A DNA stretch of 64,000 nt, taken from positions 7,564,001-7,628,000 of the forward strand of contig NC_135261.1 of NCBI RefSeq assembly GCF_964204865.1, read 5' to 3'. The notes beneath the pieces were generated by a model. That model saw only the letters and a list, made by a program, of their open reading frames with translations, did not search any database and was not told the origin of the DNA. The stretch comes from Styela clava (lineage: Eukaryota; Chordata; Ascidiacea; Stolidobranchia; Styelidae). Of the stretch, positions 50,353 through 62,224 are shown one piece after another; position 1 is the first letter of the stretch; each line of letters starts with the position of its first letter. The position numbers and the translations under genes were made by a program.

Positions 50353-52201
50353 GTAACGAAAAAATGATACGCGCTGAAACAAAAAATACCAGACAAACAA
50401 TTTTTTAGTTTAATAAAGTAGCCTATAATATTTCGGAATCAACTGCAGAGCATGTGGAAATGTTGTTTGTAATGAATGTAGCATAAATCAAATTTGGCTG
50501 CCATACCTTCCGTAGGAGAGCCTCAAAATGTTTGCGACAACTGCTAAAATAAAATTAAGGTAAAATGTGCTTCAATTTTTGACAACAGGATGCTGCCGAT
50601 GCACAGAGAATTTTAAAGACTTGCAGAGGGTTAAGTGAGTAAAATTGAAACAGATAAATTAAAATAAAAGATAATTGAACCTTAGCGTATCAAAGCGATT
50701 TGGACTTTGAAGCAAACTTGAGATAACTCGAGTCGATAACTTTTTCAAGGGGGATAATTACGAAATTTTCAAATATACAAAATATGAAACTCGATATCCA
50801 TTTACTTATAAATAACACGTTTTTATTTAAAATAACTGCAATATATATTATATTAACTTTTAAAACGTGTAGGAGAGATTTCTTGCTATCAACTAGGTAA
50901 AAAAAAACAGCCAAAGTAAGTTGTGAAGTTGTGTATTCAGACATATGTCCTTATCATATCAAATTGGTGTAAACAAAGTTCGTTAGGAAAAAAGTTTTCC
51001 TAGTTCTTGAAATTTGAAAATTAAAATAATTATGCTATTTCAGTCTTTTAACCACATACAAAATCCTGACAATTTGTAACAAAACAGGTGAATATATGAT
51101 AATAATTTACAGCTGAGAGAACTGTTTTTAAATTTTATTGAGGTCGAAAAGGTAAATTTGTAATTATCTAATTATTTGTGGAGTAGGCAAATCTAAAAAA
51201 AATTGTCTATTGAGGTTGCAAGTAAAGTACAAATAGATTGCCGATGCGAATATGAATTTGTTTGGAGATGAAGAATAAAATTTCCAAACAAAATTCATCT
51301 TCGGTTTACGTCAGATAGATTTTATACAGAATGTATCGGTCCATTACATTTATCAGATCTCATAAGACCTTGTATAACACCCTGTGTATCTATCTATATG
51401 CTGTGATATGATGCTGTGTTGTGTAATGAAGATACAGTTATTACAGATTATGCGAATACATTTTTTGTTATTACAAAAAATCAGCAGGACAATTTTATCA
51501 TAAACTTTGCATTGAGTAATGATTTGGGTGTATACCAAACATACCTTTCTCAATAATCAAATATAAATGTTTTATATTCAATGATACATATCATATCAAA
51601 AGCACAGTATTACGGTTATTTTGTAAAATACAAAGCTTTATTTGACGAATTCGCAGATTACCTGATTTTCGGTGTTTGTGAGAATTGTGTGCTGTCAATT
51701 GTGTGTTAAGTTCATATGCGGTATCATAAAGTTTGGTGATATGTAAGTTTATTAAAGATCTGTTTATGCGATTGTGGAAATCGTGAATCAGGGTAACGTC
51801 TGCGATACACAAAAACCTGTATATCCTAACCACATTTTCATAAACAGTACTAAGAAACGTTATCGAAATTGACGAAGGTTCCTTATTTATCTCGATATTA
51901 ATTTAATATATTATATCCAATGTAACGTATTTGTATTCTTTAGTTAGGGTATTTTCTTAAAATGAAAAACTTTTTAATAAACCTCAAAATGAAACGCGCT
52001 TATGTGTTAATAAACGCATCATATGCTTGTGTTAGAAATACAACGGCAAAAACATTAAACCTTGTCATTCTTATATTTCTATTGGCATATGTCACGACGC
52101 TCATTTAATGTATTAGCATCTCACTGCCACCGTCGTGTAACGCGATCCATTAACCAAATAATCTTTTCTTCACACTCATTTTGGTTTATTTCGCTCTGCA
52201 G

Positions 52202-52722
52202 GCCTTATGAAACTACGCTTAGTAAAGAAATAAATTCAGCAAAAGCGTCAATGGTAACGCGAATAAAAAATTTTATGGAACAATACCACCAGCTGCTGTC
52301 GAAGTAAGTTTTCCCAAAATTGATTTGTGCAGCGTCTACCAGGGAAATAATAGAAATTAGAACAAACTACCTTTTTTAATGAATGGTTTCAATGCCTATC
52401 TCTGAAAAATGCATTACCAATATTTAAACTATTTATTACATGAGCATTATTGGGCGTCGCACAGCTTGTCTTGTGAACGACACGACACATACACTTCACA
52501 ATAAAAAAAAAGTTAAAAAAGTTCTCTCGTTTTCAATCTGGTGTAGTCAACAAAATACACGGAAATGTTGATTACGGAAAAAACACTTCGTTTCTATTAA
52601 TATATATCATACTGCGGTATGTGCATGCCGCTTTATTTTTTGTCAGATGCCGGAATAGGACACACTTTTCATGTCCGGGAATAATTTCAGATAGGAAACC
52701 TAAGAACGGACTTTCCGATTAA
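52202..52722 (+). CDS. Two 3' exons of an unrecognised gene (partial)
   Basis: Exon 52202-52303 follows a good acceptor (TTTATTTCGCTCTGCAG) and ends at GTAAGT; it is open in one frame (PYETTLSKEINSAK, then MVTRIKNFMEQYHQLLS), a likely helix. The next acceptor (TTTTTTGTCAG at 52646) continues in phase as KCRNRTHFSCPG, ending GLSD and a TAA at 52720-52722. The upstream exons were not found and no family was recognised. It lies 73 bp before the start codon of the cystine-knot gene on the same strand, so it might be the end of an upstream gene or an upstream alternative exon set. Confidence is limited because both exons are short. Confidence 0.35.
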
Positions 52723-52795
52723 AAACTTATTTCTCGCCTGCCAGAAATTTTTATTTTATTTCTTATCTGGGCATATTTAGAACTGTCTGCACAAG

Positions 52796-55064
52796 ATGAT
52801 GCTGATAATTATTGTTGTAGTCTATTTAATGGCAGGAGTCCGAGCGCAGGCAAACTGGCAAAACATGCGAGAATTCGTACCGTCAGAATTTTTCAATAAA
52901 TTTGATGAAAAGGTATGTATTCATTAATATACCATATTTATTTAAAAGAACGCAATAATGATAACGTGAAGTCACGTTTTACATTACAGGTTTCTCAAAC
53001 TGAGGCGTTGAAATTTGATTTTCCCAGAGATAAAAACTTTGTTTACGGCAAATATCCCAAATGTTATCCGATCAGGTATTTAGCTAATTTCCATGTTTTG
53101 TGCCAAGTGGGTTTCACAATTTTACAGAAATTGCGTTTTGCTTTTGTGTGATTAGAATACATTTGTAGCTAATACACCTGATACAGCTAATACACTGTAT
53201 TTTGACAGATTGTCATCAGGGCCAGACGAGGTACCCAAAACAGAGAAGAAAACAGTTAGGAACACAAATTGTACAGATAGAGAATGCTTTCACATCACTC
53301 AATATGGATCGACTAAATGTAACAAAATGGTTGAACTCTACAGGCCGTTTAAACATGTCGCGGTGGAATGCAGGTACGTTTTACTACGTACAATGTGTTT
53401 TCGTGTCCTTTATTCAACTTTAGCATGGTGACAATAAATTGAAAAAAAATTTCACGACCAAATCAGATTATGACATCATTAATTTTTTTGTATATCGAGT
53501 TGCCAGTATGATACGAAAAGTAAATTCATGCATACAGATGCGAATTACCGAAGCTTAGATAATATCAAAAAGTTTGAACTACAAATTATAAATGCAATAA
53601 TGCAAGGCGCTCCAGACGTATTCGTACCAGGGCCATTTCCCTTAGGATACTTTGCTCCCGTGGTATTCGTACCAGGGCCATTTCCCTTAGGATACTTTGC
53701 TCCCGTGGTATTCGTACCAGGGCATTTTCATTCGGGATACTTTGCTCCCGTGGTATTGGACCAGGGCTTCTTCCTTTGGGATACTTTGCTACCGTGGTAT
53801 TCGTACCAGGGCTTCTTCCTTTGGGATTCTTTGCTCCCGTGGTATTCGTACCAGGGCATTTTCCTTTGGAATACTTTGCTCCCGTGGTATTCGTACCAGG
53901 GCTTCTTCCTTTGGGATTATTTGCTCCCGTGGTATTCGTATCAGGGTCTTTTCCTTTGGGATTCTTTGCTCCCGTGGTATTCGTATCAAGGCATTTTCCT
54001 TCGGGATACTTTTCTCCCGTGGTATTCGTACCAGGGTCTTTTTATTCGGGTTACTTTGCTCCCGTGGTATTCGTACCAGGGTCTTTTTATTCGGATTACT
54101 TTGCTCCCGTGGTATTCGTACCAGGGTCTTTTTATTCGGGTTACTTTGCTCCCGTGGTATTCGTACCAGGGCATTTTCCTTCGGGATACTTTGCTCCCGT
54201 GGTATTCGTACCAGGGCATTTTCCTTTGGGATTCTTTGCTCCCGTGGTCTTCGTATCAGCGCATTTTCCTTCGGGATACTTTGCTCCCATGGTATTCATA
54301 CCAGGGCACTTTTCTTTAAGAATACTTTGTCTTACTCAATCCCTACATTGTTACGAATACGGCGCTCCAGAAGTATTCGTACCAATTTGGGAATTGAGTA
54401 AGGCAAAATAAAGCATAGTATCCTAAGGGAAATGCCCTGGTACGAATACTTCGGGCACACCAAAACTTTTTACAAATACATCTACCAGGATGTTTTTATT
54501 TTCAAGGTTTCCTCAAAATGTGTGTGCCCAGTGTGGCAAACATTCAATAAACAAATATGAATGTCAGACCATTTGGTGCGTTGGTGAGATGTTGACAATC
54601 TACAAAGAAAATGGGAAACTGTACCAAGGATATCTTACAATTAAGGTAAAGAAATATACCATCTCTGTTCTGATCAAGATAATTTATATTTTAGGTGAAT
54701 AAAATTCAATTATTTGAATGTTTTGTTTATATTTTCAATTTCATATCTTTCGATATTGAAATTTTGAGGTCAGCTCAGTTTATCCTAAAAATGTGTATCA
54801 GCAAAAGTTACAGCCTATAGGTTCTCGTTCGTTTCTATTGTATCCGCTTTTCTGCAAAAATTTCACGATTTTTGGTCGACAAGTAGAAAATTCTGCGATA
54901 CCAACGGTAATTTTTATAATAATTTTCGTCCTATAAATACAAAATCAAAAACAATATTAACAATATTTGTCATGTACAATATTTGATAACTTTTTACCTG
55001 TGCATTTTAATTGCAGAAACCATGTAAATGCGATTGTAGAAAGAAAAAAACCAGATCGACTTAG
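52796..55064 (+). CDS. Small secreted cystine-knot protein, Spaetzle/neurotrophin-like, 5 exons
   Basis: Exons are 52796-52912, 52990-53075, 53209-53373, 54507-54645 and 55017-55064, all GT-AG, phases 0, 2, 2 and 0 consistent, 184 residues. Residues 1-18 are a signal peptide (MMLIIIVVVYLMAGVRAQ). A Cys-poor pro-like part (about 19-60) is followed by a Cys-rich region: KCYP, NTNC, REC, TKC, HVAVECR, CAQCG, KYECQT, IWC, then GYLTIKKPCKCDCRKKK and a basic tail ending RST. The last part, C-x8-C-x9-C-x28-C-x-C, is within one or two residues of the NGF spacing, and the VAVEC...C...C...LTIYKENG...CKCDC order also matches the Spaetzle fold. Secreted ligands of this fold signal through Trk/p75 or Toll receptors; that role here is inference. 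Alternatives are IL-17-like or PDGF/VEGF-like knots. Intron 3 contains the minisatellite element. An AATAAA lies 98 bp after the stop. Confidence 0.72.
53606..54461. mobile_element. Inverted-repeat element expanded into a minisatellite
   Basis: The left end GGCGCTCCAGACGTATTCGT, continuing ACCAGGGCCATTTCCC, is the inverse of the right end (ACGAATACTTCGGGCACACC preceded by GGGAAATGCCCTGGT). The ends resemble those of family A (GCTCC.GAAGTAT). Between them is the 45-bp tandem array plus an internal GGCGCTCCAGAAGTATTCGT copy at about 54361. It lies in intron 3 of the cystine-knot gene. Confidence 0.7.
53616..54325 (+). repeat. 45-bp minisatellite, about 16 copies
   Basis: The unit runs GTATTCGTACCAGGGC, then a TTTCC(C/T)TTNGG(G/A)AT core, ACTTTGCTCCCGTG, with substitutions between copies. 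The period (45) is a multiple of three and the unit lacks stops, so long ORFs appear in all three forward frames and in two reverse frames; these are not taken as genes. Confidence 0.95.
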
Positions 55065-55162
55065 TGGAAATGACAAAGAAGGAAGAAACTGGCTTAATGG
55101 CTGGAATATTCCTATGTTGAACTGTAAAAAAATATGGACATGTCTATGGCATTCGTATGTGT

Positions 55163-55168
55163 AATAAA
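55163..55168 (+). terminator. Poly(A) signal AATAAA of the cystine-knot gene
   Basis: A canonical AATAAA 98 bp downstream of the stop codon, followed within 30-40 bp by a T-rich stretch (CTATTTGTTTCTC). Position fits a short 3'UTR. Confidence 0.6.
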
Positions 55169-56069
55169 TGAACGTATAAAAATGAGAGTGATTCGAAAAT
55201 CCTATTTGTTTCTCATTTCTAATCGATAATGTACTTTGTAGGTGTATCCTTTAATTAAAGTTTGAACCATAATAATCAAATATATATAAAATCATTATTC
55301 AATTCTCTAACAATTTTTAAGTCTCAAATATTATTAAAATACAGGCACTTATGAGAACGAAATTCTAGCAAAAGTCTCCAATAAATAATCATACTTGTTG
55401 AAAGAAGTTTAGATATAAAAGTAATAAATACGATTGCCCCAAAGCTAATTTAATTCATAGAATTGTTCAAACAACATATGTTGTGTGAAATTTGCTTCTA
55501 TTATGCAGCTTATTAACACGAAAGAATGAGTAAATCGAAAAATTTCACTGATATAGTGTTCGGACTTCATTAGGGAGCCTCTGGGATCATTTTCAGATTC
55601 CTTCGATTTCCAAAAAGGTAACGTTAGGAGATTTGTCATCATTGTCATTCCTGAATTCCCCTTTACAGATGATTATAATCTTTGTATGATAACTCGTTTG
55701 AATCTTCATAAAAAGAAGGTTTATTATGGATTATTATATTGAATCATTATATAAACCTTAGTGCCCTCTATAAGAGAATAATTGAGGTTAGCGCTTTAGC
55801 CGGAATAATACTCACTTGACTGACTCAACAAAAAGATTTCGGTAGGTAAATATCAGAACAGCTTTATAAATGCCGGATGGTCGGTCGAATTATTCTGGTT
55901 CTGTTTGACAATATTGTGTTCTATGTACTTTTGTGTACTATGTATGCACTATGTATTACGTTCCCCCAAATATTTTAATTGATTCAAATTAAGAAAGAAA
56001 AAATTCATGTTGAAATAAAATGAAATAGTCAGTAACTCAGGATACTCACGGATACAAAATAAAACTCAC
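55169..56069. other. Intergenic between convergent genes
   Basis: Lies between the 3' end of the cystine-knot gene (plus) and the stefin-like gene (minus). One minus-strand frame (55445-55666) includes TLPFWKSKESENDPRG and HYISEIFRF and could be a third, weakly supported exon of the stefin-like gene; no clean acceptor in the right phase was found. Otherwise nothing recognised. Confidence 0.4.
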
Positions 56070-57081
56070 GTGTATGCGATAAAAAATGGCGTCGTTCTTT
56101 TTAGCGATTTGATAATTCAAAGGCTCGAATATATCAAATGTAGTTGTCGCGTCTTCTTCTGCTTTAGCTCGAAGCTGTGAAACAAAATACATAACACCAT
56201 ATGTACAAATCAGGTGAGCGATTCTCAAATATATGGACACGAAAGCCAAAGCGATGTAGTTTATCGTACCGTACCTATCGTGCGTTGCCGATATCAAATA
56301 CCCTCCGACTTTCGCGTAGCTCAAGTTTGCAAATTCACAACTGAAGCGAGCCGTCACGCTTGACGAATTAAAAACTGTGTTATCATAAATAAAATAAAAC
56401 AATACAGCGAAATTGGGAATGGTTCATTAGATCTCATAGGATTTATAGAACATATAGGAATAAATAAGGGTAATAGCCTTCTGGCGAAAAATACAATCTT
56501 CGGCCACTAAAAATTTTAAAATCAATTGGTATGGTGGCTTGAGAGAAAAGCATTTTTTTTTCCAACAACAAGACAAAAATACTAACAACAACAACATAAT
56601 AACAAAACGATCCATATGTCCATTTCGTGTCCAATAACATGTCTGCCACAACAGGTTCAGTATAAGTCATTTGCAAAAGATCATACAGATTTTGAAAAAA
56701 TCGTATTGATTTTAACGCGTGTTTCGCCGAAATAATATATATTATTGATATTACACGAAAATTTTTTCCTATAGCATACGTCGAAGTTTTGTTGTGTGTT
56801 TAGTTGGGTGGAAAAAATATCCGGTTGCGTATAAAATATTATAATTATATCTCACTGCGTATCTTGCTGTTCAGTATATGTGCGGCTTTTTTCTGAGGAA
56901 ATTTCACTTAAAAACAGCAGCTACACATTTTTATTATCTATTGACAAAGCAATTAGTTTTCTTGTTTAGTCTATATTACATGAATAAAATTATCTACCTC
57001 CATTGTCAATCGCCTAATTTCTTCTGTTACTTCAAAACATTCTGAAAAAGCTGATGAAATAATATTAAACGAGGCCATCAT
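56070..57081 (-). CDS. Stefin-like (type 1 cystatin) protein, first two exons
   Basis: Exon 1 is 56998-57081 and encodes MMASFNIISSAFSECF, VTEEIRRLTME; exon 2 is 56070-56174 and encodes LRAKAEEDATTTFDIFEPLN, YQIAKKNDAIFYRIH. The junction is GT-AG in phase 0, and exon 2 ends at a GTGAGT donor. The order helix (EIRRL...LRAKAEED), then TFDIFEPLNYQ, then IFYRIHV matches stefins, whose exon structure also breaks just before this helix end and after the NYFIKV-like strand. There is no signal peptide, as in cytosolic stefins that inhibit papain-type cysteine proteases. The inhibitory loop QVVAG reads QIAKK, so inhibition may be lost or changed. The C-terminal exon was not established; a candidate lies at 55445-55666. 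Confidence 0.6.
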
Positions 57082-57838
57082 TTTAAACGGACTGATATAC
57101 ACATTCAATAATTTGTATCTGGTAAAGAATTGCAAAGACAACATTCGTATTTATTTAGCAACGTATTTTATCACCATACGTACGCATTTCCTAGTGAATA
57201 CAGTAATCCTGCTTATTACTCATTGAAAATTAATCATCAAATAATTTCGGAGAAATGAGTGTAACGTGGATATTGGTAATATCGGTTCTATGTTGAAGCT
57301 TGTCTCTTTAAGTATTTGTATTTAATGGTTTAAATGAAAACTGGTAATCGATAATTTTCATGAACATCTCAATGTTATCCGTGTAGCCACGGAATAACTT
57401 TAAAGGCATTTGATATTTTTGTGGTTGTCTTGAATGCCCAAATTTGGACTAAATTTTAGAGAAAATATAAAGAAAAAATATTTGACGTATTCGTTTGGTA
57501 TGAACCAAAATTTTTAGCCTCACTTCAAAGCAATTGATACAAATTAAAAATCATTAGCGGTTATAGAATATATGATTTTCACCGCCTTGATGAGTCCCTT
57601 TAACTGTATAATAACGACTTGAACTGTAAACTCAGATCATAGTTACGAATAGGGATTTGTTCAAAAAGAATTGTTTTAAATCAAGTTTTTTTTTCCTGTA
57701 TTGTTCAAAATGACTGTACTATTTGATTTTTTGTATTAAATAGGTTGAAGAAAAATGAATGTAAAAACTTGCCAAGCGCTTCTTTTTTGCAATAAATCCT
57801 TCGAAACGCCATAAATGTGGATAAAGGCCCATACACAC

Positions 57839-57925
57839 CTCCTCAAGCTGTAGTTCAGTGCGACCGAAAACGTGGTTGGCGCAGTAAGACGTAACCGATA
57901 AGCCATTACGTGAACGACCCTGCGA
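57839..57925 (-). repeat. SINE fragment
   Basis: GTAACCGATAAGCCATTACG and GTGAACGACCCTGCGAC match the body of the tRNA-derived SINE (GTAACCGACCAGCGGTTACG, GTGAACCACCC). Ends not defined. Confidence 0.5.
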
Positions 57926-58946
57926 CCAAACCACCTTGCGTCAATACATAAGCTCGAAATCCTTATTAAGGCGCCAAAACAGATTAGTTGTAGCGTCTTT
58001 GCATCAGAGGACTCTTACAATTAGCATAGTCTAGGCTAGTGCGTCTCATCGTTTAAATCAGTAGATTCTCGCCGATGAGCTTGGTTTGACGATTTTTCTT
58101 ACCCAAAACATCTCTTTGGTATGTAGGATAAACATTTCGATTAAAATCTTATGACTTTGGTGCAGATACCACTGTGGCGATAAATGTACGCAATAGAAAT
58201 AAAAGTCAAATAAGATTGTTACTTATATTTTTGAAAATATGCAGCTGCCAGAATGCAACGTTTTGGCATAGTTTCGCGGCGATGCAAGGGGTATTTCAAT
58301 AAAAAATACAAACAAAATTTGATTTAAAACAAACCCTTGTTTTAAAACATGATGTTTTTTTTTAGAATTGATAAAAAACAAAACCCCCGTTACGAAATAG
58401 ATACTGCTGACAATAGAATACTTCCTTGCCAACATAATCATTACTCTAAAAAATGGGATATTCTTTCGAATTAAGTTTTATTTCTAGGAACTTGAAACTA
58501 CATACATTCATATTGTTTCAGCCAAATATTTGAAATGATAACCTTCAAAATATATGATTATATTTCAATTTCAATATGATTCAATTATATTGAAAATGTA
58601 TGATATTTTGATTAGATTATTGTTTCACTTACACTTACAAAGTTGTGATAACTCCAATATTTTCCAGATATTGTAAGATATATTTATATTTTATCATGTA
58701 TGATCAGTATAACAGACGTGCAACAAATAATGCTATGAGCGTAAGAGTGAAAACATATAATATATATATATTATGTATTAACCATAAGGTTTGGAACAGT
58801 ATGTAGACTATTTCGTCTCGATATGAATCCCATTATGTAGTGAATCTCATTCATTTGTTATTTATTCAAAATTTCTTCCTCTGTTTGCCAATTAAATAAA
58901 ACAATGGAATATGACAAACAAGGCCCAAGTATGGGATAAAATAAAT

Positions 58947-59631
58947 TACCGTATTTCCCGGCGAATAAGTCTACCTGGCGAATAAGACGAAGCCCGTTTT
59001 TAAGCCTAAAAAATGGGTTTATGCATATAACCTGCCAATAAGACGGGTAGTAAAATCGCTTCAACATCGGAATCTTAAATTACCATGCAATGCTTTTAGA
59101 GCGGTCGCCGCGTTTGCGCATTGGTTAAAATAGCCTATAATGACTTTTTCTTGTAGCGTAATATTCAATCCATAGCAACTACGCGAATTCAAACTGTCTT
59201 TCAATTTCGATCGAACTTTACCGATCTAAAACAACACGGCGATCTGCTGACATAATAATGTGAGATAAACTACCTAACTACCTGATTATATTTAGTTTTT
59301 TTGAATAAATATACAACAATGTTTATATGAAACCTACATATTCATCACCTCGAAATCTCCACAAAACGAAATGTGTTGCTTCATTGATTTAATTGGGATT
59401 ATATGTTGTTTTTATAGGTTTTACTTTACATTATCGTAATGTCGATTTATTCAAACTAATCTGATGAGGACGTGGGTGATCCTATCGCCGAATGTATTTT
59501 ATTGTCCGGATTTAATAATAAGGCGACACCAAAAAAATGGAAATGATCATACTCGCCTAATAAGACGACCCTCCCAAAATAAGAACAAAATTTGGGTCTA
59601 GAAAAGTGACTTATTTGTCGGAAAATACGGT
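58947..59631. mobile_element. MITE with ACCGTATTT ends
   Basis: Left end ACCGTATTTCCCGGCGAATA and right end, inverted, ACCGTATTTTCCGACAAATA pair over about 24 bp with three or four mismatches. Inner CGAATAAGAC / CCTAATAAGACG repeats occur near both ends. No ORF of note. Ends resemble 24710-25602, and the interior resembles part of 2266-3990. Confidence 0.7.
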
Positions 59632-62130
59632 AAATATGTTCCACAGTAATGAATATAGCTGATGAAACTGCGTCGTGTCCTCGATATTACCCATTATAAA
59701 CACAAAGATAGACTGACCTAGTTGAGATTTGTATCAAATGTCATCTAACACTGTTGTTAAATGGTTGGATGATTATTTAGTTATTTTACATGTTGGAATT
59801 CTAATAAGGATAGATGAGATCGAACAGATGCGAGGTGTTAGTAATCGTGAAAAAATATATATATAAATATAAAATATTGAAGACTGAAATTATTTAAATA
59901 ATGTTGCTAATTAAAATCCCAAATTAAAAATATATATAATTTGTTGTAAAAGTCACATTAGTTGTCTGCAGTTTGCTATAATTCTATCACCTTGATTTGA
60001 AAATTTGATACAACATATGCAAACTTCTATTGATTGGGTGCATGACAAATTGATTAAAATTGGGTTTGTGATACCGCGAATATGGACATAAACAAAACCA
60101 AATAAGATATTATATCACATGCAAAATAAAAAGTATAGATGATCTAGAATTATACCTCGGGTCGGTTTTCTTAATCTTATTTGTTAAGGGGAAGTAATGT
60201 TACTATTAAATAGGCAAGTAGTTGATATCGCTATTCTGTTCACAACGGCTGACTTCGATTGAAAATTCTCAAGCCCACCGGCCACCATGGTAGGGAGAAT
60301 AGCAATATCCGCTTTTTGGCAGCCTCGCGCGGAAATAGGCTTAAAAATCTATTTCAGAGATACTTGATTGGATATTCTAGCACGTTTGAACAGGGAGAAA
60401 AAACTGTTAATATAAAAAATGTCTAAATCTCTGAGGACCTCGAGAGTCCAATGGATTAATGCCCGCGGAGATTTTTAATATTGTGATTTTCTTATTCTAT
60501 TATCAATGTCAACAGCTACAAAGCATATATTTATTCTTTATTGTAATGGGATTCAATTCAACCATCATGAGTGGGTGACCGTGGCATATTTTGTGATTCC
60601 CTGTTCACTCTAACCCAGTAACCGATGCAGTGGTTTCTATAAACTTCTAGTTTTCATGAACTGAACTAGTTCTTTAACTAATGCAATTTCGTAACCTATA
60701 TAATGTAACAAAACACCATGTTTTAGAATAGACCCTGAAACTTCAAAGACTAATGCAGAAAAGTTTTTATTTCAGATTGAATAATATTTTTATAAAAGGG
60801 CCTACCTGATAAATCAAGAAAATAAGTACATCACAGCACTTAGTGATTTGTTGGTTAGATATGGATAACAAAAATGTCGTCCTTGAGTCTGGAGAAATAG
60901 GTATATGATGCTTTCCAATATCTTATAACCTATTTAAAAGTTATAATAATGGAATATTCATATTCTTACATTCCTAAAATTTACATTTTTTTGTAATTGA
61001 TTGGATATTTTAAATAAAGTTATATAAACTTGTTTAAGTCTTTCATTGCCTTCTAGATAAGAATCCCAATATAATAAAATACAAAATGAATAATTTAAAA
61101 TTTGCTTGCACATTATTTCGTAGTAAAAATGTAAAAAAAAACATCAAGAAGTTTTCTAAATTTATATTTATTAAATACTTGTTCAGTGATTATTGTGAAA
61201 TGACACAATGAAGGCAATAAGACCAATGCATAAAGGGAAGATAGTTGAACCGCAGGTATGATGGGCACTAAAATGATAAAATAAAATATTTCATGGGTTA
61301 TGTTCACCGATTTCGACCTTGATTTTCAGTTAACTTTTGACATGTTAATTGAGAAAATAACTTCAATTCTTTAGAAAGTTTGGTTGAACATGTGGGAATT
61401 CCCCAAAATCGAGTTTTTGTAATATAAAACTGCGTAAAACAATCATTATAATATAGTCTGGTACTATTATTTAGTGCATTTTATATTTAAGAGAAATTTT
61501 GGGCTACTCTATTTTATATCAAAGAACCCGATTTGAGGGAACACCACAATTTTTATAAAAACATAATTTAGAGAAGATATGTCATTTTTCTTCAGTTGTA
61601 GGCGATTAGAAAATAACAGTTGAAAGCCAGGGACAAAAATTGTGTTAGACAGTTTAATAAATTCTTTCTTTATATTCTAGTAATAAAAACAAATGATCTT
61701 ATATTAGTTGATGTTAAAAAAATACTTAGAACGTCAAAATCGAAACAAGATAGGTGTTCAATGACATACACGTACGAGTCATCACGGAACTCTTGGTTTT
61801 AAAAAAGTGGACTTTGAAGTTTTTCTCAGTCATAGAGGCAAATCTTATTTTTCAGGAACTACACCCAGAAGCGGTATTTGGATTGAACCACACGTATAGT
61901 GCTGTGGTCATTGAGTCCGTTGTCTATGACTATGTGATACAATGGCGCAAAATACTTTTTCGAATCAAACCATTTAATGAAAATTCTACATGAAATTGGA
62001 TTTTCATGTTTTCAATATCAATATCATTTGTATTACAAGAATATAGAGAGTAACAGAGCTGACAGGGAGAAGATAAATATAGAAATGATGATAAAAAAAC
62101 CATGAAATATTTGTAATTTATCTTTTTCAG

Positions 62131-62224
62131 GTCCAAATCCAACGTACCTTCAGTTCAACTATCCCCCCTCCTTATCGCCTTCATTTTGTCATTTCTGTCC
62201 ACATTCGCTTTTCTACAATGCTGA
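62131..62224 (+). other. Possible hydrophobic C-terminal exon
   Basis: After a good acceptor (ATCTTTTTCAG) a frame reads SKSNVPSVQLSPLLIAFILS, then FLSTFAFLQC and stop, which looks like a GPI-attachment or membrane tail. It needs an upstream exon ending in phase 2, which was not found. Confidence 0.25.

Larger units (their letters stand above)
46269..52201. other. Repeat-rich region without supported genes
   Basis: No exon was supported on either strand. Recognised content: dispersed family C copy 2 (about 47990-48655), two diverged direct copies of a segment at about 49030-49160 and 49730-49880 (CGCTAGAAG.CTA...TTTATT), a hAT-type right end at 50273 (GAGTAGCCCTG preceded by GGACCGCGGTCCGCC) with no left partner found, and a partial family A copy (50278-50352). 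A 42-codon frame near 51961 ends in a hydrophobic stretch and may be chance. Confidence 0.4.

Noticed and set aside
53528-53557. Alternative terminal exon after exon 3 of the cystine-knot gene (acceptor ATGCATACAG, reading CELPKLR and stop)
   Set aside because: In phase, but it would remove the CAQC...CKCDC part that completes the knot; exons 54507 and 55017 give a far better family fit. Kept only as a possible splice variant.
53528-54411. Three long forward ORFs and two reverse ORFs over 53.5-54.4 kb
   Set aside because: All arise from the 45-bp stop-free minisatellite; the amino acid patterns are frame versions of one DNA repeat, and the block lies within an intron flanked by in-phase exons.
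54967-55164. ORF containing RKKPDRLSGNDKEGRNW as last exon of the cystine-knot gene
   Set aside because: It is in the wrong frame relative to exon 4; the in-phase frame gives KPCKCDCRKKK and stops at 55062-55064.
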